This document shows, piece by piece, positions 16,326 through 22,673 of a DNA stretch of 25,428 nt. The stretch covers positions 1-25,428 of the forward strand of contig CANPBV010000006.1 in the NCBI GenBank assembly GCA_947572405.1, written 5' to 3'. The position numbers were made by a program, and so were the translations under genes. The notes beneath the pieces were generated by a model that did not search any database, was not told the DNA's origin, and worked only from the letters and a program-made list of their open reading frames with translations. Within the stretch, counting starts at the first letter, position 1. Each line of letters begins with the position of its first letter. This stretch comes from an uncultured Mycoplasmatota bacterium. Lineage in GTDB: Bacteria; Bacillota_I; Bacilli_A; RF39; UBA660.

Positions 16326-17582
16326 ATGAAAAAGATAAGAGTATTTGGAGAACAAAAATTATCAGGTACTATTTCAGTTAGTGGTTCAAAAAATAGTGCA
16401 GTTGCTCTTGTCCCAGCATCCTTGCTTTCTGATGAAATTGTAGAAATTGATAATGTTCCAAACATTTCGGATATTGAAGCTTTAATCGAGATTTTGACGT
16501 ATTTGGGCGCCAAGGTGGAACGAAATGGAACGAGTATGAAAATTGATTCCACAAATATAAAGAATAGAGTAATTCCAGAGGAAATATCAAAAAAATTAAG
16601 AGCGTCTTATTATTTTATGGGAGCCTTACTTGGAAAATATAAAAAAGTAGAAATGTATTTCCCTGGAGGTTGTTCCATTGGAGAACGACCAATCAATTTA
16701 CATTTGAAGGGATTTGAAGCCTTAGGGGCTAAAGTAACAGAAGAAGGAAATAAATATACTGTGGAAGCAGAGGAATTAAAGGGGACTAATATATATTTAG
16801 ATATTGCATCAGTTGGAGCAACCATTAATTTAATGCTCGCTTCTGCACTTGCAACTGGAACAACAGTTATAAGGAACGCAGCGAAAGAACCGCATATTGT
16901 GAATGTTGCAACATTCTTAAATCAAATGGGAGCTTCGATTACTGGAGCAGGAACAAGCGAGATTAGAATCAATGGAGTAAAAAAATTATCTGGATGTTTT
17001 CACGAGGTAGTACCAGACTATATAGAAACGGGGACTTATCTTATTGCAGGAGCATTATGTGGGGAAAACTTAAAAATTGAGGGAGCCATTCCAGATCACT
17101 TAGAAGCTTTGATTTCAAAACTAAGAGAGATGGGAGTTCCTTTTGAAGTTGGAAAAGATTATATTACAGTTAGTAAAGGTGAGTCATATAAAGCAGTTTC
17201 TATTAAAACGGCAGTTTATCCAGGATTTCCAACTGATTTGCAACAACCATTTATGTCTCTTTTGACACAATGTGAAGGAATTTCAAAAGTAGAAGAAAAC
17301 ATTTTTGAAAACCGTTTTATGCATATCCCTTATTTAAATCAAATGGGAGCCTTTATTACAACCACAGATAAAACGGCTATTATAAAAGGTAGGACGAACT
17401 TAAGTGGAAAAGAAGTAGAAGCAACTGATTTAAGAGCTGGAGCAGCTTTAATTTTAGCAGCTTTATGTGCCAAAGGAGAAACAACCATTACAAAGGTCGA
17501 ACATGTTTTAAGAGGATATGAAGGAATTATAGAAAAATTACAAAATGTAGGTGCTAAAATAGAACTAGAAGAAATAGAATGA
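16326..17582 (+). CDS. murA: UDP-N-acetylglucosamine 1-carboxyvinyltransferase (MurA)
   Basis: 418 residues, full length. It transfers enolpyruvate from PEP to UDP-GlcNAc, the first committed step of peptidoglycan synthesis. K22-N23 (SGSKNSA) and Cys116 in the loop FPGGCSIGERPINLHLKGF match the active site of the family. The Cys form is the fosfomycin-sensitive type. The C-terminal DLRAGAALILAAL is the second signature. GGAGG precedes ATG 16326. Firmicutes often have two MurA copies; the position next to fba and upstream of rpmE resembles the MurAB/MurZ copy of Bacillus. A small terminator-like hairpin starts at its last base. Confidence 0.97.
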   Translation: MKKIRVFGEQKLSGTISVSGSKNSAVALVPASLLSDEIVEIDNVPNISDIEALIEILTYLGAKVERNGTSMKIDSTNIKNRVIPEEISKKLRASYYFMGALLGKYKKVEMYFPGGCSIGERPINLHLKGFEALGAKVTEEGNKYTVEAEELKGTNIYLDIASVGATINLMLASALATGTTVIRNAAKEPHIVNVATFLNQMGASITGAGTSEIRINGVKKLSGCFHEVVPDYIETGTYLIAGALCGENLKIEGAIPDHLEALISKLREMGVPFEVGKDYITVSKGESYKAVSIKTAVYPGFPTDLQQPFMSLLTQCEGISKVEENIFENRFMHIPYLNQMGAFITTTDKTAIIKGRTNLSGKEVEATDLRAGAALILAALCAKGETTITKVEHVLRGYEGIIEKLQNVGAKIELEEIE

Positions 17583-17603
17583 AAGTAGAGAAATCTACTT
17601 TTT
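17582..17603 (+). terminator. Small terminator or attenuator hairpin after murA
   Basis: AAAGTAGA (17582-17589) pairs with TCTACTTT (17594-17601) around a GAAA tetraloop, then TT and C. The T-tract is short and the ribosome site of the next gene follows at once, so it may only weaken read-through. Confidence 0.6.
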
Positions 17604-17618
17604 CTTTGGAGGAATTTT

Positions 17619-18287
17619 ATGAAATTAAAAAAAATATTTGCAATAGCAGTTTTATTATTGGTCGTTTTTCTCATTTACTTAACAACAATGGATAAAAAGA
17701 TTTATTATTTAGCGCTTGGAGACTCCATTTCTTTGGAATATCCAAAACAGATTGCTAATTATTTGGAAAAAAAAGATTTATTAGAACAGTATCGTTTTGA
17801 ATTTATAAAAGATGATATGCGCATTACTGATTTAATTCGAGACATTAAAGATAATAAGAAAATAACCGTTGTAAATAAAGAGCAAACAATGAAAAACGCT
17901 TTAATTAAATCTGATTTAATAACACTTTCTATTGGGAATGAAGAATTATTTTATAAAATAAGGACAGAAAAACCAGATATTCTTTATGATTATATTGATG
18001 ACATGATGAAAGACATGGAACAATTATTTAAACTATTGAAAGAATATTGCAAGGAAGATATCTTTGTTTTGGGATATGTAAATCCTTTTTCCAGTAATAT
18101 GAATTCTTATATTGAGTATGCAAACAAGAAGTTAGAAACATTAGCGAAAAAGTATGATATCTCTTATGTTTCAATAAATACATTGGAGAAAACAGATTTT
18201 GATGAACAGAATATTTTAGATACAGGAAGTAAAAAAATTGCCAATCTTTTAATTCCTCGCATTGATAAGCAGGTAATTGAAGATTAA
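17619..18287 (+). CDS. Membrane-anchored SGNH/GDSL-like protein with a degenerate block V
   Basis: 222 residues. A signal-anchor helix (about 5-23) puts the rest outside the cell. LALGDSIS (31-38) is block I of the SGNH hydrolase family, with Ser36 as the expected nucleophile. LSIGNEEL (about 103-110) resembles block III (GxND), with Glu in place of the usual Asp. Near the end the family needs DxxH for its catalytic Asp and His; here the matching place reads DTGSKKIANLL (D201, no His). It may therefore be inactive or use another residue. Native members act as esterases or wall deacetylases. It follows murA after 36 bases behind GGAGG. Confidence 0.7.
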   Translation: MKLKKIFAIAVLLLVVFLIYLTTMDKKIYYLALGDSISLEYPKQIANYLEKKDLLEQYRFEFIKDDMRITDLIRDIKDNKKITVVNKEQTMKNALIKSDLITLSIGNEELFYKIRTEKPDILYDYIDDMMKDMEQLFKLLKEYCKEDIFVLGYVNPFSSNMNSYIEYANKKLETLAKKYDISYVSINTLEKTDFDEQNILDTGSKKIANLLIPRIDKQVIED

Positions 18288-18288
18288 T

Positions 18289-18316
18289 TTGTAAAAAATT
18301 TGAAACGTGATATAAT
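18289..18316 (+). promoter_or_regulatory. Sigma-A promoter of the BI-1-like gene
   Basis: TTGTAA (18289-18294), a 16-base spacer and TATAAT (18311-18316) preceded by TGA (extended -10). The start codon lies 18 bases beyond the -10. Confidence 0.8.
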
Positions 18317-18334
18317 AAATTTAGAGGTGATAAA

Positions 18335-18982
18335 ATGGAAGGGAATAAAATATTTCCAAAAGTATTTATGTGGATGTTTGTTGGATTACTTGTTACATTT
18401 GGTGTAGGAGCCTTTGTAATGGCGAATGAAAACATGCTATATAATATTTTTGAAACAAATTTATATTGGTTAATTTTTGTAGCCCAAATTGGGGTTGTCA
18501 TTTGGCTAAGTGCAAGAATCAATAAAATGAAAGAAGGAACAGCAACTATTTTGTTTTTGCTTTATTCAGGACTTACAGGACTTACTTTTTCATCAATCTT
18601 TGTAGTCTTTGAATTAGATTCTATTATGATGGTATTTGCCATTACAGCACTTTTATTTGCTATATTCGCATGTATTGGTTATTTTACAAAGATGGATTTG
18701 ACAAAATTTGGGACTTATCTATTGATGGCCTTATTAGGAATCATTATTGTATCAATTGTTAATATCTTCCTTGGAAATGATACTTTGGATTTGGTATTAT
18801 GCATTATTGGAATTTTAGTCTTTGTAGGATATACAGCTTATGATATGCAAAAAATTAAAATGCTAGCCATTTCAATGGAGAATGAACATAAAGTTGCCAT
18901 TATAGGGGCATTAGAATTATATTTAGATTTTATTAACTTATTTTTACGTTTGCTTCAACTATTTGGCAATAGTCGTGATTAA
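18335..18982 (+). CDS. Bax inhibitor-1/YccA-YetJ family membrane protein
   Basis: 215 residues with about seven membrane helices. The family signatures YTAYDMQKIK (D170) and ALELYLDFINLFLRLLQLFG (D198) are both present. In Bacillus YetJ the equivalent Asp pair (D171 and D195) forms a pH-gated calcium leak, so a similar conductance is possible. Other bacterial members (YbhL, YccA) act in membrane-protein quality control with FtsH. AGAGGTGA precedes ATG 18335. It has its own promoter and is followed by a separate promoter for rpmE. Confidence 0.93.
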   Translation: MEGNKIFPKVFMWMFVGLLVTFGVGAFVMANENMLYNIFETNLYWLIFVAQIGVVIWLSARINKMKEGTATILFLLYSGLTGLTFSSIFVVFELDSIMMVFAITALLFAIFACIGYFTKMDLTKFGTYLLMALLGIIIVSIVNIFLGNDTLDLVLCIIGILVFVGYTAYDMQKIKMLAISMENEHKVAIIGALELYLDFINLFLRLLQLFGNSRD

Positions 18983-18986
18983 TCTA

Positions 18987-19015
18987 TTGATTTTTCTTCT
19001 AAATATTGTTATACT
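18987..19015 (+). promoter_or_regulatory. Sigma-A promoter of rpmE
   Basis: TTGATT (18987-18992), a 17-base spacer and TATACT (19010-19015) with an extended TGT. The transcript would begin near 19022, leaving a leader of about 47 nt before rpmE. Confidence 0.8.
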
Positions 19016-19032
19016 ATATCAGTAATATTTCT

Positions 19033-19050
19033 ATGACATGGATTTGTCAT
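19033..19050 (+). promoter_or_regulatory. Hairpin in the rpmE leader (candidate L31 autoregulatory site)
   Basis: ATGACA (19033-19038) pairs perfectly with TGTCAT (19045-19050) around a 6-nt loop, two bases before the GGAAGGA ribosome site. Several bacterial groups have L31 leader RNAs that let the protein repress its own translation; this hairpin is in the right place, but I cannot match it to a known motif. Confidence 0.5.
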
Positions 19051-19068
19051 GGCGGAAGGAGCAGAAAC

Positions 19069-19281
19069 ATGAAAAAAGGAATTCATCCAGAATATATGGA
19101 TACAAAAGTAACATGTGCTTGTGGAAATACATTTACTGTAAGATCAAATAAAGAAGAATTACATTTAGAGGTTTGTGATAAATGTCATCCATTCTTTACT
19201 GGAAAACAAGGTCAAACAGCGAAAACAGGGCGTGTTGAAAAATTTAACCGCAAATATGGTTTTGATGGAAAAGCAGCGTAA
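19069..19281 (+). CDS. rpmE: Ribosomal protein L31, zinc-ribbon type
   Basis: 70 residues, a late-assembling protein of the 50S subunit. [19 protein letters not shown] and [12 protein letters not shown] supply the four cysteines (CxC and CxxC) of the zinc-binding (C+) form, and the tail [12 protein letters not shown] is standard. I start it at ATG 19069 behind GGAAGGAGC. An in-frame ATG at 19006 lies within the promoter and adds nothing L31-like. The zinc-binding form is normally the one used when zinc is plentiful. The gene ends inside its own terminator. Confidence 0.97.
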   Translation: MKKGIHPEYMDTKVTCACGNTFTVRSNKEELHLEVCDKCHPFFTGKQGQTAKTGRVEKFNRKYGFDGKAA

Positions 19282-19292
19282 GCTGTTTTTTT
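19268..19292 (+). terminator. Rho-independent terminator overlapping the rpmE stop
   Basis: AAAAGCAGC (19269-19277) pairs with GCTGTTTT (one G-T wobble) around a GTAA tetraloop and runs into T. The left arm encodes the last residues of L31 and the loop holds part of the stop codon. Confidence 0.9.
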
Positions 19293-19348
19293 CTTTACAT
19301 TTTGTCATAAAAAGCACTTTAATATTTAAGGAATTTTAAGACGTAATA

Positions 19349-19357
19349 TGATATAAT
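19349..19357 (+). promoter_or_regulatory. Extended -10 promoter of the Panacea-rmuC operon
   Basis: TGATATAAT is a perfect -10 with TGN extension; no good -35 is visible 16-18 bases upstream. AGGAGGAG and the first gene follow within 20 bases. Confidence 0.7.
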
Positions 19358-19376
19358 AACAATAGGAGGAGATGTA

Positions 19377-19874
19377 ATGGAAACATTAATTGAAAGAGAT
19401 ATTATCATAAATGCTTATTATGTAATATATTATTTTAATCAAAATGGTAAGAAAATTACAAATCTGAAATTACAAAAATTATTATATTTTTTAGAGGCAA
19501 TTTACCTGATACAAAATCTTGATGAGAAAAGTTTGTTTAATGATGATTTTTATGCTTGGAATTTTGGTCCTGTTTCAGATGTTCTTTATAAAAGATTTAA
19601 AGATTATCAAAATATGGATATCCAATTGAATGAAAACGATATTGGAATAGCAGAAAGTATGGGAAATGAAAATAAAAAATACATTGAAATATTGTTTCAA
19701 TTATTGGGAGATATGACAGCTTATCAATTAGTTACATTGTCTCATCTTCCTAGTTCACCATGGGCAAAGTTAAATCAAAAATATAATGGGAATATAGATA
19801 AAAATATTCAGATATCTAAAATTGAAACGAGAGATTGGTTTGCGACTTTAATAGGAATTGAAATTAATGGCTAA
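19377..19874 (+). CDS. Panacea-domain protein (DUF4065/SocA-PanA type), candidate antitoxin
   Basis: 165 residues, soluble. The Panacea domain motifs are all present: KITNLKLQKLLYFLEA (about 27-41), FYAWNFGPVSDVLYKRF (about 58-74), and LSHLPSSPWAKL (121-132). Panacea proteins are the antitoxin half of a large group of two-gene toxin-antitoxin systems (PanAT) in which unrelated toxins, including membrane-acting ones, are paired with this domain; SocA of Caulobacter is a relative that acts as a proteolytic adaptor. Here it overlaps the following gene by 8 bases, the usual arrangement for such pairs. It has its own promoter and a strong AGGAGG site. Confidence 0.9.
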   Translation: METLIERDIIINAYYVIYYFNQNGKKITNLKLQKLLYFLEAIYLIQNLDEKSLFNDDFYAWNFGPVSDVLYKRFKDYQNMDIQLNENDIGIAESMGNENKKYIEILFQLLGDMTAYQLVTLSHLPSSPWAKLNQKYNGNIDKNIQISKIETRDWFATLIGIEING

Positions 19875-20625
19875 AGATAAAAAACGCAATAATAATTTAT
19901 TAGAAAATGTAAACATTAAAGCAAATCAATTATTAAAAGAGATAATTATAGAAAGAAAAGATCAAACCAATGATGAAGTTTCTAAAGAAATAGAACGTTT
20001 GATGCAACAAACCGATTTTATATATGAAAGAATAGGAAAAAATAAAGAAGAGATTGGTCATTATACAGATTTTATTCAAGAAATTTTAGATAAAGTAGCA
20101 CATTATTTTTCCTATATTGATAATGTATATCAGGAAGAAATAATTCCAGATAATATTTTAAGTAAAATAGAAATATTGAAGAATAAACATAAACATTTAG
20201 AAATTTTGTTTTATAATTTTAAATTAGATAAAATAAGTAAAAAAATGAGTGATGTTCAAGATGAAGTAAATGTTCAAGTAGAGAAGTTTATATCTGAACA
20301 TCAGAAAATAGAAGAATTAGAAAGGCGAAATCAGGAATTAATGAATCAATTTGGAAGTATGACAGCTAATTTGATTACTTTAATTATTACATTTACAATT
20401 GTTACTACTGCTTTATCAGCAATGGAAAAGTTTAAGGATTTTAATTATTTGTCTTTATTTGTTGTCAGTTTAGTTTTTTTAGGTGTAAGTGCTGTTATTG
20501 TTAGTAGTTCAACACTAAATTCAAAAAAAAGTCTTCCTAAAATAGTTTTTGCTATTTGGATTGTTTTATTTATTATTTTTATTGTTGTGATGATAATTTC
20601 TTTAATTGGAATAGGAAGTAGGTGA
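19867..20625 (+). CDS. Coiled-coil protein with three C-terminal membrane helices, candidate toxin partner
   Basis: 252 residues from ATG 19867 (an in-frame TTG at 19858 is less likely). Residues 1-160 are highly charged and helical, probably coiled coil, with no enzymatic motif that I can see. Three hydrophobic helices follow at about 165-185, 194-214 and 225-249. No signal sequence is present, so the long N-terminal part should be cytoplasmic. I recognise no named family. Its start inside the Panacea gene suggests a two-gene toxin-antitoxin module in which this is the membrane-acting partner; that is inference from arrangement. It is followed after 4 bases by rmuC, so it could alternatively serve the RmuC complex. 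Confidence 0.7.
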   Translation: MAKDKKRNNNLLENVNIKANQLLKEIIIERKDQTNDEVSKEIERLMQQTDFIYERIGKNKEEIGHYTDFIQEILDKVAHYFSYIDNVYQEEIIPDNILSKIEILKNKHKHLEILFYNFKLDKISKKMSDVQDEVNVQVEKFISEHQKIEELERRNQELMNQFGSMTANLITLIITFTIVTTALSAMEKFKDFNYLSLFVVSLVFLGVSAVIVSSSTLNSKKSLPKIVFAIWIVLFIIFIVVMIISLIGIGSR

Positions 20626-20629
20626 GAAT

Positions 20630-21724
20630 ATGGAATATGTTATAATTGCTTTATTGGTTGTAATTTTAATTGTGTCAATGATTTCCCTCTCAAAAAATAT
20701 TAATGAGTCTAATATTACAGAACGATTAGGCAAAATGGAAACAACTGTAGTAAAAGAACTCAGTGAGTTTAATAAAAATTTGACACAAGACTTAAATAAA
20801 GACTTTAATGAATTAAATGGTAAATTAGAAAATCGGCTTTTTTTAATTAATGAAAAAGTAAATGAACGTTTAGATGAAAATTTTGAAAAAACAAATAAAA
20901 CATTTGTCAATGTATTAGAGCGTCTTTCTAAAATAGATGAAGCACAGAAAAAAATCGATTTATTATCAAATGATATTGTGTCTTTACAAAGTGTTTTGAC
21001 AGATAAAAAAACGAGAGGTATTTTTGGAGAAGTTAACTTAAAACATATTTTAGTTAGTGTTTTTGGAGAGAATAATACAAGGATTTATGAGTTACAATAT
21101 AAATTAGAAAATGGCACAATTGCTGATTGCATGTTATTTGCTCCTGAACCATTAGGAAATATTGCAATCGATTCTAAATTTCCATTAGAAAATTATCAAG
21201 CCATGGTAAACAAAAATAATAGCGAAGTAGTAAGAGGAAATGCGGAGAAACTATTTAAAGTGGATATGAAAAAGCATATAGATGCAATCGCAGATAAATA
21301 TATTATTCCTGGAATTACTTCTGATCAAGCAATTTTATTTTTACCAGCTGAAGCAATATTTGCAGAAATTAATGCCTATCATCAGGATATTATTGATTAT
21401 GCCTATCAAAGAAGAGTCTGGATTACTTCTCCTACTACTTTGATTAGTACATTAACGACGATAGAAATTATTATGAAAAATATGGACCGTGATAAATATG
21501 CTAGAGAAATTCAGAAAGAATTACAAATTTTAGGAGTTGAGTTCAAGCGTTATAAAGAACGTTGGGATAAATTATCTAGAAGTATTGAAAGTGTAAGTCG
21601 TGATGTAAAAGATATTCACACAACAACAAATAAAATTACAACGAAGTTTGATTCAATTAGTAAAGCGGAAATGGAGAAAATTGGATATGATGAAGATGAA
21701 GAAATGGAATCAGTTAGTTATTAG
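20630..21724 (+). CDS. rmuC: RmuC-family DNA recombination protein
   Basis: 364 residues. An N-terminal membrane helix (about 3-20) and a long coiled coil (about 25-125) precede the conserved RmuC core: RGIFGEVNL (from 129), ADCMLFAPEP (from 165) and AIDSKFPLENYQ (from 179), then LFLPAEAIFAEI and VWITSPTTLISTL. RmuC is a predicted PD-(D/E)XK-like nuclease that limits rearrangement at inverted repeats; its membrane tether is usual. An AGGTGAG site precedes ATG 20630, 4 bases after the previous stop. The end overlaps the next gene by 38 bases. Length is slightly short for the family but the core is complete. Confidence 0.93.
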   Translation: MEYVIIALLVVILIVSMISLSKNINESNITERLGKMETTVVKELSEFNKNLTQDLNKDFNELNGKLENRLFLINEKVNERLDENFEKTNKTFVNVLERLSKIDEAQKKIDLLSNDIVSLQSVLTDKKTRGIFGEVNLKHILVSVFGENNTRIYELQYKLENGTIADCMLFAPEPLGNIAIDSKFPLENYQAMVNKNNSEVVRGNAEKLFKVDMKKHIDAIADKYIIPGITSDQAILFLPAEAIFAEINAYHQDIIDYAYQRRVWITSPTTLISTLTTIEIIMKNMDRDKYAREIQKELQILGVEFKRYKERWDKLSRSIESVSRDVKDIHTTTNKITTKFDSISKAEMEKIGYDEDEEMESVSY

Positions 21725-22310
21725 TTTAATATTGTTACTTAATTCTGGTTTTTTGTTACAGATGATATTGTCTGGACATCATGGAAGAATTCTAGTAACA
21801 TTGTCTCTTTATTTAACAGTATGGATACCAAAAATAGTACGTTCTATTTTAAAAGTACAAATTCCAGAACGGATTGAACTAGTTTATCTTATCTTTTTGT
21901 TTCTTGCTCAATTTTTAGGAAGTATTGTAAATTTATATGCAAGTATATATTGGTTTGATTCTTTTGTTCATTTTGTTTCTGGTATTTTAACAGCTTTATT
22001 TGGAATATCAGTTCTAGTTTGGTTTCAAAAATATGATCATAAATCAGTAACATTCAATATCTTTTTTATGATTGCTTTTTCTATGATGGTAGCATCATTC
22101 TGGGAATTTTTTGAATTTACAGTAGATCGTATTTCTGGGGGAGATACCCAAAAAGTAATAGAAACAGGAGTAGCGGATACTATGAAAGATATGATTGTAG
22201 CCTGTTTAGGTGCAATATTGGTTTCCACTTATTATGGATTTGAAAAAAATATGGGGAAAAGATTATTTTTCTATCATTATGAGAAAGAATTTGGGTGTCA
22301 ACATGAATGA
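21687..22310 (+). CDS. DUF2238/YjdF-like polytopic membrane protein
   Basis: 207 residues from ATG 21687 (behind GGAG at 21673); other in-frame ATGs lie at 21648, 21690 and 21696. About six membrane helices. The motifs WFDSFVHFVSGILTALFG, ASFWEFFEFTVDRISGG and GVADTMKDMIVACLGAILVS match the His, Glu and Asp pattern of the DUF2238 family (Bacillus YjdF), whose function is unknown. It overlaps rmuC by 38 bases and the next gene by 8, so all are probably cotranscribed. Confidence 0.7.
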   Translation: MMKMKKWNQLVISLILLLNSGFLLQMILSGHHGRILVTLSLYLTVWIPKIVRSILKVQIPERIELVYLIFLFLAQFLGSIVNLYASIYWFDSFVHFVSGILTALFGISVLVWFQKYDHKSVTFNIFFMIAFSMMVASFWEFFEFTVDRISGGDTQKVIETGVADTMKDMIVACLGAILVSTYYGFEKNMGKRLFFYHYEKEFGCQHE

Positions 22311-22578
22311 TACAAAAAGAAGAGAAGCATGGCTTCAAGAATTAAAAAAACTAAGAGAAGAATTATTAGCCAAAAGAGGGATTCCTTCAAGTAATATTCC
22401 TTCTACTTATACAGGGACTTCTAAAACGTTTCAGAAATCGATTTCTGGGATTGCTTCTAAAATGTATGAAAGTGATAGACGGGAGTCTGCTAAAATACAA
22501 GTATTAATGTTGGCTTTTTTAACATTTTTATTTGAAACTCTATTTTTTATTGGTAGCTATTTCTTATTTCGAAAATAA
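22303..22578 (+). CDS. Small tail-anchored membrane protein, unknown
   Basis: 91 residues from ATG 22303. The open frame extends upstream to ATG 22210, but that part lies inside the previous gene. A charged helix (about 3-26, with LQELKKLREELLAKR) and a Ser/Thr-rich linker lead to one C-terminal hydrophobic helix (about 67-88), so it should sit in the membrane facing the cytoplasm. No family recognised. It overlaps the DUF2238-like gene by 8 bases and is the last gene of the Panacea-rmuC operon. Confidence 0.65.
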   Translation: MNDTKRREAWLQELKKLREELLAKRGIPSSNIPSTYTGTSKTFQKSISGIASKMYESDRRESAKIQVLMLAFLTFLFETLFFIGSYFLFRK

Positions 22579-22581
22579 CAG

Positions 22582-22626
22582 TCAATAAAGTGACAATTTA
22601 TAAAGAAGGAATTGTTAATTTATTGA
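22582..22626. repeat. 17-bp inverted repeat overlapping the rnr promoter
   Basis: TCAATAAAGTGACAATT (22582-22598) and AATTGTTAATTTATTGA (22610-22626) are inverted copies with 15 of 17 matches and an 11-base spacer. As RNA, one more position pairs as G-U. There is no T-run, so it is not a classic terminator. The right arm covers most of the rnr -35 box, so it could be an operator, or an RNA end-processing hairpin for the upstream operon. Confidence 0.65.
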
Positions 22627-22652
22627 ACTTTAATGGATATTGTATTTATAAT
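22623..22652 (+). promoter_or_regulatory. Sigma-A promoter of rnr
   Basis: TTGAAC (22623-22628), an 18-base spacer and TATAAT (22647-22652). GAGGTGA and ATG 22674 follow within 22 bases. Confidence 0.75.
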
Positions 22653-22673
22653 AGAACTATGAGGTGAAATGGT

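Noticed and set aside
19006..19068. Upstream extension of rpmE
   Set aside because: It overlaps the promoter and leader hairpin; L31 homology begins at ATG 19069.
22210..22302. Longer start for the small tail-anchored protein
   Set aside because: It would overlap the DUF2238-like gene by about 100 bases and adds non-conserved-looking sequence; ATG 22303 gives the usual 8-base overlap.
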